The translations under genes were made by a program, and so were the position numbers. This document shows positions 9,819-20,081 of a stretch of DNA of 41,788 nt, in pieces. The notes beneath the pieces were generated by a model that ran no database searches, was not told the DNA's origin, and saw only the letters and a program-made list of their open reading frames with translations. Origin of the DNA: an uncultured Burkholderiales bacterium (GTDB taxonomy: Bacteria; Pseudomonadota; Gammaproteobacteria; Burkholderiales; Burkholderiaceae_C); assembly GCA_903961095.1 (NCBI GenBank), contig CAJCDH010000085.1, positions 1-41,788 on the forward strand, written 5' to 3'. How positions within the stretch are numbered: the stretch's first letter is position 1; every line of letters begins with the position of its first letter.

Positions 9819-10151
9819 ATGGCCAGCGATTTGATCAAACACACAACCGACGCCACTTTTGACAACGACGTCCTCAAAGCCGACAAGCCAGTCATCGTCG
9901 ACTTTTGGGCCGAATGGTGCGGGCCTTGCAAAATGATTGCACCCATTTTGGACGAAGTTGCAACCGGCTATGAAGGCAAGTTGCAAATTACCAAAATGAA
10001 TGTTGATGAAAACCGCGACATTCCCGCCAAGTTTGGCATCCGTGGCATTCCCACTTTGATGGTTTTCAAGGACGGCCAATTGACCGCTACCAAAGTTGGC
10101 GCCATGAGCAAATCTCAACTGACCGCCTTTATTGACCAACAATTGGCTTAA
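9819..10151 (+). CDS. trxA: Thioredoxin
   Basis: [48 protein letters not shown] (WCGPC). Confidence 0.96.
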   Translation: MASDLIKHTTDATFDNDVLKADKPVIVDFWAEWCGPCKMIAPILDEVATGYEGKLQITKMNVDENRDIPAKFGIRGIPTLMVFKDGQLTATKVGAMSKSQLTAFIDQQLA

Positions 10152-10195
10152 TCCAAGCACGCTCAAAGCATGCGCCCAGCACTTTGCAAGCGCTC

Positions 10196-10220
10196 GCGCG
10201 CCAGGAAACTGGCGCGTTTC
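10196..10220 (+). terminator. Putative trxA terminator hairpin
   Basis: CGCGCCAG-GAAA-CTGGCGCG: 8-bp GC-rich stem with GNRA-type tetraloop, followed by TTTC, about 45 nt after the trxA stop. Confidence 0.55.
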
Positions 10221-10483
10221 ACCAACCACTTCACGCCATTCATTTCAAACTATTGAGGTGTTACTTGCGACACCTCAAAATTTCCTGTCATAATTCACCC
10301 GTTGCACCCCAAAAGGGTTACAACACAGTTTCAAGATAGAAACTTTTAAAAGCCCCTGCGTCTATTGAAGCTACTTGGCGCATCTTTCTAGGCTTTGGTT
10401 TCTAGACGTTTGAAATTTCGGTTTCCATCCTCCCCCAGATTTTTGACATCAACCCTTCAGGGTTGCTTTACGCAGGTAAATCC

Positions 10484-11746
10484 ATGCATTTAAACGAACT
10501 CAAGGCACTGCATGTGTCTGAAGTCCTCAAGCAAGCCGATGCGCTTGAGATTGAAAACACAGGCCGCATGCGCAAACAGGAGTTGATGTTTGCCATCATC
10601 AAAAAACGGGCTCGCGCTGGCGAACAAGTGTTTGCGGACGGCGTTTTGGAAATCTTGCCCGATGGCTTTGGCTTCTTGCGCAGCCCCGACACCAGCTACA
10701 CCGCAAGCACCGACGACATTTACATCAGCCCCAGCCAAGTGCGCCGATTTAACTTGCACACTGGCGACATGATTGAAGGCGAAGTTCGCATTCCCAAAGA
10801 TGGTGAGCGTTACTTTGCTCTCACCAAGCTTGACAAAGTCAATGGCGATTTGCCAGAGAACAACAAGCACAAAATCATGTTCGAGAACTTGACACCCTTG
10901 TTCCCCAACATTCAAATGCGCCTAGAGCGCGACATCAAGGCCGACGAAAACATCACCAGCCGTGTGATTGACATCATTGCCCCCATTGGCAAAGGCCAGC
11001 GCGCATTGATCGTGGCCCAGCCCAAGTCAGGAAAAACCGTGATGATGCAGCACATTGCGCATGCCATCACCGCCAACAACCCCGATGTTCACCTTATGGT
11101 GTTGCTGGTCGACGAGCGACCTGAAGAGGTGACAGAAATGCAGCGCACTGTGCGCGGTGAAGTGATTGCATCCACCTTTGACGAACCTGCTGCACGCCAC
11201 GTGCACGTCGCCGAAATGGTGATTGAACGCGCTAAGCGCTTGGTCGAATTGAAAAAAGACGTTGTCATATTGCTTGACTCCATTACCCGTCTGGCTCGCG
11301 CCTACAACAATGTGGTGCCAAGCTCAGGCAAGGTCTTGACCGGCGGTGTCGATGCCAACGCATTGCAACGCCCCAAGCGTTTCTTTGGAGCAGCTCGCAA
11401 TGTGGAAGAAGGCGGCAGCCTGACCATCATTGCAACAGCACTGGTCGATACCGGCAGCCGCATGGACGAGGTGATCTTTGAAGAATTCAAAGGCACAGGC
11501 AATTGCGAAATTCATTTGGAACGCCGTCTGTACGAAAAACGCGTTTTCCCAGCCATCAACTTGAACCGCAGCGGAACGCGCCGGGAAGAGTTGTTGTTGC
11601 AGCCGGAAGTCCTTCAAAAAACTCGCATTCTGCGTCAGTTCATGTACAACATGGACGAAATTGAAGCCATGGAAATGGTTCTCAAGAGCATGAAAGCCAC
11701 GAAGAGCAATGTCGAGTTCTTCGACATGATGCGTCGCGGCGGCTAA
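10484..11746 (+). CDS. rho: Transcription termination factor Rho
   Basis: [41 protein letters not shown]...[14 protein letters not shown]...[29 protein letters not shown]. Confidence 0.97.
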   Translation: MHLNELKALHVSEVLKQADALEIENTGRMRKQELMFAIIKKRARAGEQVFADGVLEILPDGFGFLRSPDTSYTASTDDIYISPSQVRRFNLHTGDMIEGEVRIPKDGERYFALTKLDKVNGDLPENNKHKIMFENLTPLFPNIQMRLERDIKADENITSRVIDIIAPIGKGQRALIVAQPKSGKTVMMQHIAHAITANNPDVHLMVLLVDERPEEVTEMQRTVRGEVIASTFDEPAARHVHVAEMVIERAKRLVELKKDVVILLDSITRLARAYNNVVPSSGKVLTGGVDANALQRPKRFFGAARNVEEGGSLTIIATALVDTGSRMDEVIFEEFKGTGNCEIHLERRLYEKRVFPAINLNRSGTRREELLLQPEVLQKTRILRQFMYNMDEIEAMEMVLKSMKATKSNVEFFDMMRRGG

Positions 11747-11875
11747 AAAAGTAGCTTGACAAGCCCATTATTTGGCATGCAAGTCATTGATTTCATGCCA
11801 TAATCTCGTGTTTCGCGAAAAGTACTCCAGAATGGTCTGTGGGCGGCTGTCGCAACTGAACTCAAGGAATAGATC

Positions 11876-12136
11876 ATGAAAGAAGGCATTCACCCTAACT
11901 ACCGAGAAGTTTGCTTCTTGGACTTGTCTAACGGCTTCAAGTTCGTCACACGTTCTTGCGTCAATGCCAAAGAGATGGTGAAAATGGACGACGGCCGCGA
12001 ATTGCCTTTGTTCAAACTCGATACCTCCAGCGAATCACACCCCTTTTACACAGGCACCCAAAAATCTGTCGACAACATGGGTGGCCGCGTCGAAAAGTTC
12101 CGCAACCGTTTCGGCAAAACATCCGTTACCAAGTAA
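11876..12136 (+). CDS. rpmE2: 50S ribosomal protein L31 type B (non-zinc form)
   Basis: [80 protein letters not shown]; no CxxC zinc ribbon. Confidence 0.94.
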   Translation: MKEGIHPNYREVCFLDLSNGFKFVTRSCVNAKEMVKMDDGRELPLFKLDTSSESHPFYTGTQKSVDNMGGRVEKFRNRFGKTSVTK

Positions 12137-12167
12137 TATTAAAATTACGTCACTTTGTGACCATCAC

Positions 12168-12203
12168 AGGGCAGCCCGGGCAACCGGCCTGCCCTTGTTT
12201 TTT
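12168..12203 (+). terminator. Intrinsic terminator after rpmE2
   Basis: AGGGCAG (12168-12174) pairs with CTGCCCT (12189-12195), inner CCGG/CCGG; followed by TGTTTTTT. Confidence 0.75.
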
Positions 12204-12266
12204 GCATGCCCTGCTCAGTTCGCATGCCCTTGTGATTGAGATACCGACTCTGCTATCGTCTGAATT

Positions 12267-14030
12267 GTGACTTCCTACTCATCAGATACCTCTGCCAATC
12301 CAGCCATCGTGGCCCAAAGTGCCGTTCGGCGTTTGCCGAGGTGGGTGTTGTGGTCGCTTTGCTTGGCCTATGTATTGCCTGGCTTTATTGGCCGTACACC
12401 TTGGAAAGCCGACGACATGGAAGCCTTTGGCTTCATGCGCAATTTAGCCCTCTCGCTCGGAGCTGACAGCATTTCATGGTTAAAGCCCACACTGCTTGGC
12501 CAGGCTGACCACCACGCGGCTCTATTGCCTTATTGGCTTGGTGCATGGGCCATTCAATTGGCACCCACAGGTTTTCCCTCTGACACAGCCGCCCACTTAC
12601 CCTTCATTGCTTTGTTAGGTCTGACGCTTGTAGCCACTTGGTACGCGGTTTATGCTTTAGCGCGCGCACCCTCAGCACAACCCGTCAGCTTTGCCTTTGG
12701 CGGAGAAGCCAAACCAGCAGACTATGCTCGGGCCATTGCAGATGGTGGGCTACTTGCTTTGCTAGCCTGTTTGGGTTTGGCCAGACTTTCTCACGAAGCC
12801 ACGCCTGCACTTGCACAACTGGCTTTTTCTGCGCTCCTCTTTTTTGCATTAGCCAACTTGGCTCGAAAACGAATTCCAGCTTTATTGGGCGCGGCCTTGA
12901 GCATCTTTGGCTTGGCACTCTCAGGTGCACCTGCTCTGGCAATGATATTGGGTGCTGGTGGCGCCATCGTGATTGCCCTTGATTCACGCAAGCCGCACTC
13001 TCTGCAAGTCAGACGGGTCGACGTCGCTTGGGTTTTGATCTTCTGTCTCGCTGGCGCAGCCATCGCCAGTGCACTTGACTTGTGGCGCTGGCGCGTCGGC
13101 TTCTCCCACGTCTTAGAAATGAAGTCCATGGCCAGGTTGCTATTGTGGTTCACATGGCCCGCCTGGCCACTTGCGCTGTGGACGCTTTGGCGCTGGCGCT
13201 ACCAGCTGAAAAGTATTTCAGCCAATCCCCATTTGTCATTGCCGCTCTGGTTCATGAGCGTTGCCATCGCAAGCACCTGGTTATCTGGCTTAAGTGATCG
13301 TTCGCTACTCATCGGCTTGCCCGCATTGGCCACCTTGGCCGCGTTTGCATTGCCCACACTCAAACGCAGCGTGAGTGCTTTCATTGATTGGTTCACTCTC
13401 TTGTTCTTCAGTGTGGGGGCTTTGATCATTTGGACAGTCTGGATTTCCTTGCAAACCGGCTTTCCTGCACAACCAGCGATCAATGTTTCAAGGCTCGCGC
13501 CTGGTTTTGAGCCCGAGTTTTCAATGAGCGCTTTCATCCTTGCTGGCTTGGCAAGTTTGGCATGGGCGAGTCTAGTGAAATGGCGTGCTGGCAGACACCG
13601 CTCAGCACTCTGGAAGAGCATGGTGCTACCAGCAAGTGGTGCCAGCTTGTGCTGGCTTTTGGTCATGACCCTCTGGTTGCCGCTCATAGATTTTGGTAGA
13701 AGCTATGCACCCCTTGTTCACAAAGTTAGAAACATGATGGGTGAAACAGATTGTGTTCAGTACTATGGACTGACGAAGGCCCAAGGTGCAGCCTTTGAAT
13801 TTCACGGCAATCTCAAGCTACATGCAGTAGTAACACCATCTAAAAAATCAAGCGCAGATTCAAAGCCATGTGCGTGGCTGATTGTCGATACGCAAGCTCT
13901 AACTTCATTCAGTCAAGAAGTTGATGCCAGCATGTGGACGCAACACGCCACCGTGCGCCGCCCCACAGACAACAACGAAGACATTGTTTTGTTCAGAGCT
14001 GTAGCCTCCAACAGCACGGCCAAGCCCTGA
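12267..14030 (+). CDS. Polytopic membrane protein, ArnT/PMT (GT39)-like glycosyltransferase
   Basis: RTPWKADDMEAFGFMRNLALS...WLKPTLLGQADHHAALLPYWLGAWAIQLAP followed by many hydrophobic segments. Confidence 0.65.
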   Translation: MTSYSSDTSANPAIVAQSAVRRLPRWVLWSLCLAYVLPGFIGRTPWKADDMEAFGFMRNLALSLGADSISWLKPTLLGQADHHAALLPYWLGAWAIQLAPTGFPSDTAAHLPFIALLGLTLVATWYAVYALARAPSAQPVSFAFGGEAKPADYARAIADGGLLALLACLGLARLSHEATPALAQLAFSALLFFALANLARKRIPALLGAALSIFGLALSGAPALAMILGAGGAIVIALDSRKPHSLQVRRVDVAWVLIFCLAGAAIASALDLWRWRVGFSHVLEMKSMARLLLWFTWPAWPLALWTLWRWRYQLKSISANPHLSLPLWFMSVAIASTWLSGLSDRSLLIGLPALATLAAFALPTLKRSVSAFIDWFTLLFFSVGALIIWTVWISLQTGFPAQPAINVSRLAPGFEPEFSMSAFILAGLASLAWASLVKWRAGRHRSALWKSMVLPASGASLCWLLVMTLWLPLIDFGRSYAPLVHKVRNMMGETDCVQYYGLTKAQGAAFEFHGNLKLHAVVTPSKKSSADSKPCAWLIVDTQALTSFSQEVDASMWTQHATVRRPTDNNEDIVLFRAVASNSTAKP

Positions 14031-14044
14031 TCTGTCAATGCAAG

Positions 14045-15385
14045 ATGTTTGAAGCGCGCACCATCATTCGTCACGCCGGTACGGTTTTGGTGGGGCAATT
14101 GGCAGTCATGGCTTTTGGTGTTGTGGACACCCTGATTGCAGGCCAGTACAGCACCTCCGCACTTGCCGCGTTGTCGGTGGGCTCTGCCATCTACATCAGC
14201 ATTTATGTGTCCTTGAATGGCTTGATCACTGCAATGCTGCCCGTATGGTCAGAACTGCGCGGTGCTGGCGCTCACGCAGCCCTTGGCAAATCGGTTCGAC
14301 AAGCTTTGTATCTGTGTCTGAGTGTGATTGTCTTGGGTACCCTTGCCTTGCTGTTTCCAGATCCCTGGCTCAAGGCAACAGGCGTTCCGGACAACCTGCA
14401 AAATGATGTTCGAGATTACCTGCAGGTTTTGGCGATTGCTGTGGGGCCGTCACTGCTGTTTCGCATGTACTCAACGCTCAACCAAAGTCTGGGCATGCCG
14501 CTATGGGTTACCGTTCTCCAAATTATGGCACTGGGCATCAAAATCCCTCTTTCAATTTTGTTCACTCTTGGGGGCTGGGGTCTAGAGGGTCAAGGTGTGG
14601 TGGGTTGCGCTTGGGCTACTTTGGTAGTCAACACATGGTTGATGCTCATGGGCATTTATTTCTTGCGGTCTCAAAAGGTCTACCAAGAATTCAAAATATG
14701 GCAATCGATGGAAGCGCCCAATTGGAAAGTTCTCAAAGAGTTTTTGCGCTTAGGCATTCCGGCAGCCCTGTCAGTGTTGGTAGAAGTGACTTCCTTCACC
14801 ATGATGGCACTTTTCATTTCAAGACAAGGCATGGTGGCATCGGCCAGCCACCAAATTGCAACCAGCAATGCCACCTTGCTCTACATGATTCCCCTTGCGC
14901 TTGGTATTGCTTGCAGTGCTCGGGTTGGTTATTGGCTTGGCGCCAATGAAGCTAGGCAGGCTGAAAAGGCCGCCCACACAGGTTTGAAATTGACGCTGAT
15001 TTTGGCCTTGATTTTTTGTACTGCGCTGGCTTTAGGCAAAGAAGCTGTCGCGGGCTTATTTTCTGCAGATACCGCAGTTGCACTGGCTGCTGCGACAGTT
15101 CTGGGTTGGGTCGCCATTCATCACTTGGTAGATGCCTTGCAAACCGTTTGTGTCTTTATTTTGAGGTGCTACCGAATGACACTGCTGCCCCTTGTGATCT
15201 ACAGCGTCATCTTATGGGGCGTCGGACTTTGGGGGGCCTTTGTCTGGGCCTATCAAGGCATAGGTCCTTTGCATGTTCGACCAGAAGTCAGTACTTTTTG
15301 GGCAGCAGGCAGTTTTGCTTTGTGCATCGTCAGCCTTGCCTTTGTTGCACTGGTTTTATGGGCTGCCAAACAGCGCCGACTTTGA
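14045..15385 (+). CDS. MATE family efflux transporter
   Basis: MFEARTIIRHAGTVLVGQLAVMAFGVVDTLIAGQYSTSALAALSVGSAIYISIYVSLNGLITAMLPVWSELRGAG...; 12-TM MatE pattern. Confidence 0.88.
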   Translation: MFEARTIIRHAGTVLVGQLAVMAFGVVDTLIAGQYSTSALAALSVGSAIYISIYVSLNGLITAMLPVWSELRGAGAHAALGKSVRQALYLCLSVIVLGTLALLFPDPWLKATGVPDNLQNDVRDYLQVLAIAVGPSLLFRMYSTLNQSLGMPLWVTVLQIMALGIKIPLSILFTLGGWGLEGQGVVGCAWATLVVNTWLMLMGIYFLRSQKVYQEFKIWQSMEAPNWKVLKEFLRLGIPAALSVLVEVTSFTMMALFISRQGMVASASHQIATSNATLLYMIPLALGIACSARVGYWLGANEARQAEKAAHTGLKLTLILALIFCTALALGKEAVAGLFSADTAVALAAATVLGWVAIHHLVDALQTVCVFILRCYRMTLLPLVIYSVILWGVGLWGAFVWAYQGIGPLHVRPEVSTFWAAGSFALCIVSLAFVALVLWAAKQRRL

Positions 15386-15488
15386 TTTCAGCATTTAATT
15401 TGCCACAATACTGTTTTAGAAATATTTCGATTGTTACCCCTCAGCGCGCATCAATCACCTCTTTCATTGCCACCAAACTAGGAACATC

Positions 15489-15788
15489 ATGATTCTTGAA
15501 TTAGCAGACATTCGCATCAAACCCGGGCAAGAAGTAGCCTTTGAAGAAGCCATTGCTCGTGGTCTTCAAACTGTTATCTCAGGGGCCAAGGGCTTTCAAG
15601 GTGCTAAGGTAAACAAAGGTATAGAAAGCCCAGACCGATTTATTTTGCAAATTTTCTGGGACACATTGGAAGACCACACCATTGGGTTTAGAGAGTCGGC
15701 TTTGTTCACAGAATGGCGCGCTATCGTTGGACCGTTTTTTGCAGCGCCACCTGTTGTGGAGCACTTTGTACTGACCTACAAAAGTTAA
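15489..15788 (+). CDS. Antibiotic biosynthesis monooxygenase (ABM)-family small protein
   Basis: MILELADIRIKPGQEVAFEEAIARGLQTVISGAKGFQGAKVNKGIESPDRFILQIFWDTLEDHTIGFRES. Confidence 0.75.
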   Translation: MILELADIRIKPGQEVAFEEAIARGLQTVISGAKGFQGAKVNKGIESPDRFILQIFWDTLEDHTIGFRESALFTEWRAIVGPFFAAPPVVEHFVLTYKS

Positions 15789-15846
15789 AAAAACCAAATG
15801 CTTGTGCCAGGTTTCAGTGGCTGAGAAATTTTTTAATTTCGATTGA

Positions 15847-16290
15847 TCACATCTCTTGAGTTTCATGGCCAGCCACCAACTTGGCAAGCAAGCCCACCAG
15901 TTGTTGGGCTTCTTCTTGGTTTAAAGGTTTGAGTAAATTGTCTTGTACGCGCTCAACGGCATTTTTCATGAGCAGCGTCGATTCTTCACCCAAGGGCGTT
16001 AACCACAAAAGTTTACGTCTGCGGTCCACCTGGTCAGGCTCGCGCTTGATCCATCCTTTGGTTTCCAAACGTCCAATCACCGAGCCTGAGGTTGCCGCAT
16101 CAAAAGCCACGCGTCCGGCCAAAGTAATTTGATCAATGCCAGGCGTGTCCATCACAGCATTCATAATGGCAAATTGAACAGGCGTGACATCTTCCGCCGC
16201 CAATTCGGTCATGAACAAGGCCACAGCAATTTGTTGCGCACGCCGCACCAAGTGTCCTGGTGCATGCGCAAAATCAAAACTCTTCTCCAT
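15847..16290 (-). CDS. MarR family transcriptional regulator
   Basis: LVRRAQQIAVALFMTELAAEDVTPVQFAIMNAVMDTPGIDQITLAGRVAFDAATSGSVIGRLETKGWIKREPDQVDRRRKLLWLTPLGEE. Confidence 0.93.
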   Translation of the reverse strand: MEKSFDFAHAPGHLVRRAQQIAVALFMTELAAEDVTPVQFAIMNAVMDTPGIDQITLAGRVAFDAATSGSVIGRLETKGWIKREPDQVDRRRKLLWLTPLGEESTLLMKNAVERVQDNLLKPLNQEEAQQLVGLLAKLVAGHETQEM

Positions 16291-16330
16291 ACAACTATGA
16301 TTGCGTGTTGGTGACAGAATCGTCAGTTAA

Positions 16331-16342
16331 TAAGTATACTTA
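16331..16342. promoter_or_regulatory. Candidate MarR operator, perfect 12-bp palindrome TAAGTATACTTA
   Basis: Palindrome in the intergenic region between divergent marR and the FAA-hydrolase gene. Confidence 0.5.
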
Positions 16343-16390
16343 CGAAAAATCTTTTTGGGTTGTTTCTTTTTCTTTGTTTGAAAGGTCGTT

Positions 16391-17095
16391 ATGAGCTTTG
16401 TTTTCCCTCCAGCCGCGCTTGCATCAGTTCCAGTCTTGGGACAAGCAGAACGCTTTCCAGTTCGTCGCATTTACTGCGTTGGACGCAATTACGAAGAGCA
16501 CGCCAAAGAAATGGGCTTTACAGGACGCGAGCCACCTTTCTTCTTTATGAAGCCTGCTGACTCACTTGTGGTTGTCAATGATGGCGAAACTGGTCACATG
16601 CCCTACCCCAGCTTGACTCAAAACTTCCACCACGAAATTGAGCTGGTCGTGGCCATTGGCACAGGCGGTCGAAACATCAAAGCGGCTGATGCCGAAAAGC
16701 ACATCTATGGCTATGCAGTAGGCTTGGACATGACACGCCGTGACTTGCAAAATGATATGAAAAAACAAGGTCGCCCATGGTGCATTGGCAAAGCCTTTGA
16801 CCATTCAGCACCGATTGGCCCCATTACCCCTAAAGCCAAGGCAGGTGAAGTCAACCATGCCGAAATAGATTTGCTGGTCAATGGCACGGTGCGTCAAACC
16901 AGCACCGTTGCCAAACTCATTTGGAACGTGGCAGAAACCATCGAGCATCTTTCGGCCGCTTGGGAACTTCAGCCTGGCGATTTAATTTACACAGGAACCC
17001 CAGAGGGTGTTGCCGCTGTGGTGGCAGGTGATACATTGGTTGGCCGTGTTGCTGGCCTTGGTACATTGACCGTGAAGGTCGATCCTGCCAAATGA
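16391..17095 (+). CDS. Fumarylacetoacetate hydrolase family protein (fumarylpyruvate hydrolase-like)
   Basis: FPVRRIYCVGRNYEEHAKEMGFTGREPPFFFMKPADSLV...HHEIELVVAIGTGGRNI...YGYAVGLDMTRRDLQ...GDLIYTGTPEGVAAVVAGD. Confidence 0.9.
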   Translation: MSFVFPPAALASVPVLGQAERFPVRRIYCVGRNYEEHAKEMGFTGREPPFFFMKPADSLVVVNDGETGHMPYPSLTQNFHHEIELVVAIGTGGRNIKAADAEKHIYGYAVGLDMTRRDLQNDMKKQGRPWCIGKAFDHSAPIGPITPKAKAGEVNHAEIDLLVNGTVRQTSTVAKLIWNVAETIEHLSAAWELQPGDLIYTGTPEGVAAVVAGDTLVGRVAGLGTLTVKVDPAK

Positions 17096-17103
17096 GCAAA
17101 ATC

Positions 17104-17128
17104 AACGGGGCTTAAGGCCCCGTTATTT
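17104..17128 (+). terminator. Hairpin between FAH-family gene and TRAP genes (weak terminator/attenuator)
   Basis: AACGGGGC-TTAAG-GCCCCGTT, 8-bp perfect stem, then ATTT only. Confidence 0.45.
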
Positions 17129-17139
17129 GGAAATCAAGA

Positions 17140-17628
17140 TTGAAAATACTCGAAATACTGGCCAAGTTTTGTAGCGTCTTATCAGGTGCTTTGCTCACAT
17201 TCATCACGTTCATGACTTGCTACAGTCTGATTGGCCGTAACACGACCGGTCAAACCATTGTCGGAGACTTTGAGTTAACTGGTGTTGCAACAGGTGCAGC
17301 CATTGCCTTGTTCATGCCACTTTGCCAATTCAAAAAAGCCAACATCGTGGTTGACTTTTTCACAGCCAAAGCCAGCGCAGCCACCATCGCCCAACTCGAC
17401 AGATTGGGAGCACTTTTCATGGCTGCAGCTTTTGCTTTGCTCACATGGCGCACTTTTTTAGGGGGCTTGAATGCATGGACTTCGCAATCAGGCTCCATGA
17501 TGCTGGGCTTTCCAGAGTGGATTGTTTATGCGGCCATGACACCCCCTTTGGCGCTCAGCGCGGTCATTGCTTTTACCCAAGCTTTGTGGGGTGAGAACTC
17601 GTCAAACTCTGAGGGCGCATCTGCATGA
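17140..17628 (+). CDS. TRAP transporter small permease (DctQ-like)
   Basis: ILAKFCSVLSGALLTFITFMTCYSLIGRNTTGQTIVGDFELTGVATGAAIALFMPLCQFKKANIVVDFF; TTG start; directly before DctM. Confidence 0.85.
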   Translation: MKILEILAKFCSVLSGALLTFITFMTCYSLIGRNTTGQTIVGDFELTGVATGAAIALFMPLCQFKKANIVVDFFTAKASAATIAQLDRLGALFMAAAFALLTWRTFLGGLNAWTSQSGSMMLGFPEWIVYAAMTPPLALSAVIAFTQALWGENSSNSEGASA

Positions 17629-18944
17629 GCGCGCTCACCCTTTGCTTGATTATTTTTGGCGTCATGCTGGCCCTCATGGCCATCCGTGTGCCTATCGCTG
17701 TGTCCATGTTTTCAGCGGGCACCTTGGGTTATCTCATTCAAACCGGATGGGGGCCTTACTCCAGCTTTCTGAACAATTTAGCTTTTGCCAGGTTTGCAAG
17801 TTATGACTTGTCGGTCATTCCACTTTTTATTTTGATGGGCCACTTTGCAACCCAAGGTGGCATCAGCAAGGCTTTATTTCAGTTTGCCGCCAGCGTCATG
17901 GGGCGCTTCAAAGGTGGCCTGGCCATGGCTGCTGTTTTGGCCAGCGCGGCCTTTGGTTCTATTTGCGGCTCCTCGGTTGCCACGGCTGCCACCATCACGG
18001 GTGTTGCACTGCCAGAAATGAAGCGGCATGGCTATTCGGGCCGTCTGTCTACAGGCACCTTGGCTGCAGGGGGTACTCTGGGCATCTTGATTCCGCCTTC
18101 GGTGCCGTTGGTCATTTATGCCATCTTGACGGAACAAAATATAGCCAAACTGTTTGCGGCCGCCATGGTACCAGGCCTCATTGCCATGTTGGGTTACATC
18201 ATTGCCATCGCCATTTATGTGCGTGTGGTGCCTGGTCAGGCACCTGAGGTGGATGACAACATCGAGAAATTCTCTTTGGCTGCACTTGCAGGCATTGTGC
18301 CCATCGCCACTATTTTCATCATTGTCTTTGGCGGCATCTACGGGGGGTTTTTCACACCAACCGAAGGGGCAGGCGTAGGCGCTGCCTCAACCTTTGTGGC
18401 AGCCTTGCTCAAGCGTGAAATGACTTGGCCTAAATTTAAGCAGTGCTTTTATGCAACAGCTGAAAGCTCGGCCATGATCTTCATGATTTTCATTGGCGCC
18501 GATGTCATGAACTCATCGCTGGCATTGACGCAAGTTCCGAATCAACTCGCCACCGTCGTCAGCAGTTGGGGCCTTTCTCCTTTGATGATTGTGACCGCCA
18601 TCTTGCTGTTTTACGTGGTGCTTGGCGCAGTCATGGACGAGCTCAGTATGATTTTGCTGACCATTCCTATTTTCTTTCCCATGATCATGGGCCTTGACTT
18701 TGGGATGGCCAAAGAACCCACCGCCATTTGGTTTGGCATCATGGTGCTCATGACCGTGGGATTTGGCTTGTTAGCACCACCGGTCGGTTTGAATGTTTAT
18801 GTGGTCAATAGCATGGCCAAAGATGTTCCTATTTCTGAGAGTTACAAAGGCGTGATGCCTTTTCTCATCAGCGACACCATTCGAACCACCTTGTTGCTCT
18901 TCTTCCCCGGGATTTCCCTATGGTTGATTCAATACATTGCTTGA
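17625..18944 (+). CDS. TRAP transporter large permease (DctM-like)
   Basis: Polytopic; GRFKGGLAMAAVLASAAFGSICGSSVATAATITGVALPEMKRHGYSGRLSTGTLAAGGTLGILIPPSVPLVIYAILTEQNIAKLF. Confidence 0.93.
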   Translation: MSALTLCLIIFGVMLALMAIRVPIAVSMFSAGTLGYLIQTGWGPYSSFLNNLAFARFASYDLSVIPLFILMGHFATQGGISKALFQFAASVMGRFKGGLAMAAVLASAAFGSICGSSVATAATITGVALPEMKRHGYSGRLSTGTLAAGGTLGILIPPSVPLVIYAILTEQNIAKLFAAAMVPGLIAMLGYIIAIAIYVRVVPGQAPEVDDNIEKFSLAALAGIVPIATIFIIVFGGIYGGFFTPTEGAGVGAASTFVAALLKREMTWPKFKQCFYATAESSAMIFMIFIGADVMNSSLALTQVPNQLATVVSSWGLSPLMIVTAILLFYVVLGAVMDELSMILLTIPIFFPMIMGLDFGMAKEPTAIWFGIMVLMTVGFGLLAPPVGLNVYVVNSMAKDVPISESYKGVMPFLISDTIRTTLLLFFPGISLWLIQYIA

Positions 18945-19007
18945 TTTGGAGACTCTTTAACAAGCTTTCATCCGTTAACATTTAGGCATCATCCATTGGA
19001 GACACTC

Positions 19008-20081
19008 ATGATCAAACGTCGCTCACTTTTAAAGTCAGGTGCAGCCGCCGCCATTGCAGCGCCAGCCCTAACTGGTTTCGCCCAACAAACTGTCACATTG
19101 AAGTTTCACACCTTCATGGCACCACAGTCGAATGTATGGCTCAACATGCACAAAGCATGGATGAACAAAGTGGAAAAAGATTCTGGTGGCCGAATCAAAT
19201 TTGAAGCCTATCCTGCCATGCAACTCGGCGGTACGCCCGTTCAGTTGTACGACCAGGCGCGTGATGGAGTGGTTGACATCATTTGGACTTTGCCTGGCAA
19301 CACAGCGGGTCGATTCCCCCGTGTCGAAGTGTTTGAGCTGCCCTTCATGATGAGCAATGCAGAAGCCACTTCCAAAGCTTATTGGGAGTATGTGCAAACC
19401 ATGGCACCCGATGAATTCAAGGAGACGCATTTGATCGCCTTGCAAGTTCACGGCCCAGGCGCTATTCACACAGTCGACAAGCCTGTGAAAAGTGTGGCGG
19501 ACATGAAGGGCTTGAAAATGCGAGCCCCTACCCGCCAAGTGACAAAGTTAATGGGCGCCTTGGGCGCCATCCCTGTTGGCATGCCTTTGCCCGGTATTCC
19601 AGATGCTTTGTCCAAAGGCACCATCAATGGCGCCGTCATCCCTTGGGAAGTGGTGCCAGCAGTGAAGGTTCAAGAGCTGACCAAGTTTCATGCTGAGTTT
19701 GATCCTGCCGGCGGTTGCCTTTACACCACCACATTTGTGATGGCCATGAACAAAGCCAAATACAACTCGTTGCCACCCGATTTGAAAAAAATCATCGACG
19801 ACAACAGCGGTCTGGAAACCTCAGGTTGGTTGGGCAAAGTTCAACAAGAAGGCGATGTGCCCGGTCGCAAAACTGCCAGCGATCGCAACAATGCCATCTT
19901 CACAGTGGGCCCAGCAGAAGCACAAGAATTCCGCCGCAAATCACGCGCGCTTGAAATTGAGTGGATTGAAGACATGAACAAACGTGGTTATGACGGTCGC
20001 AAGTTAATCGACACAGCGCGATCGCTGATCGAAAAGCATTCCAAAGCGCCCGCCGCTAAAGCACCTGCGAAGAAGGCTTGA
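19008..20081 (+). CDS. TRAP transporter substrate-binding protein (DctP-like), Tat-type signal, Lys/Ala/Pro tail
   Basis: MIKRRSLLKSGAAAAIAAPALTGFAQQTVTLKFHTFMAPQSNVWLNMHKAWMNKVEKDSGGRIKFEAYPAMQLGGTPVQLYDQARDGVVDIIW; ends HSKAPAAKAPAKKA. Confidence 0.92.
   Translation: MIKRRSLLKSGAAAAIAAPALTGFAQQTVTLKFHTFMAPQSNVWLNMHKAWMNKVEKDSGGRIKFEAYPAMQLGGTPVQLYDQARDGVVDIIWTLPGNTAGRFPRVEVFELPFMMSNAEATSKAYWEYVQTMAPDEFKETHLIALQVHGPGAIHTVDKPVKSVADMKGLKMRAPTRQVTKLMGALGAIPVGMPLPGIPDALSKGTINGAVIPWEVVPAVKVQELTKFHAEFDPAGGCLYTTTFVMAMNKAKYNSLPPDLKKIIDDNSGLETSGWLGKVQQEGDVPGRKTASDRNNAIFTVGPAEAQEFRRKSRALEIEWIEDMNKRGYDGRKLIDTARSLIEKHSKAPAAKAPAKKA

Noticed and set aside
11757-11805. Hairpin TGGCATG...CATGCCA between rho and rpmE2 as terminator, with TTGACA as promoter
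   Set aside because: 14-nt loop, no T-tract, and TTGACA has no properly spaced -10; too weak to list.
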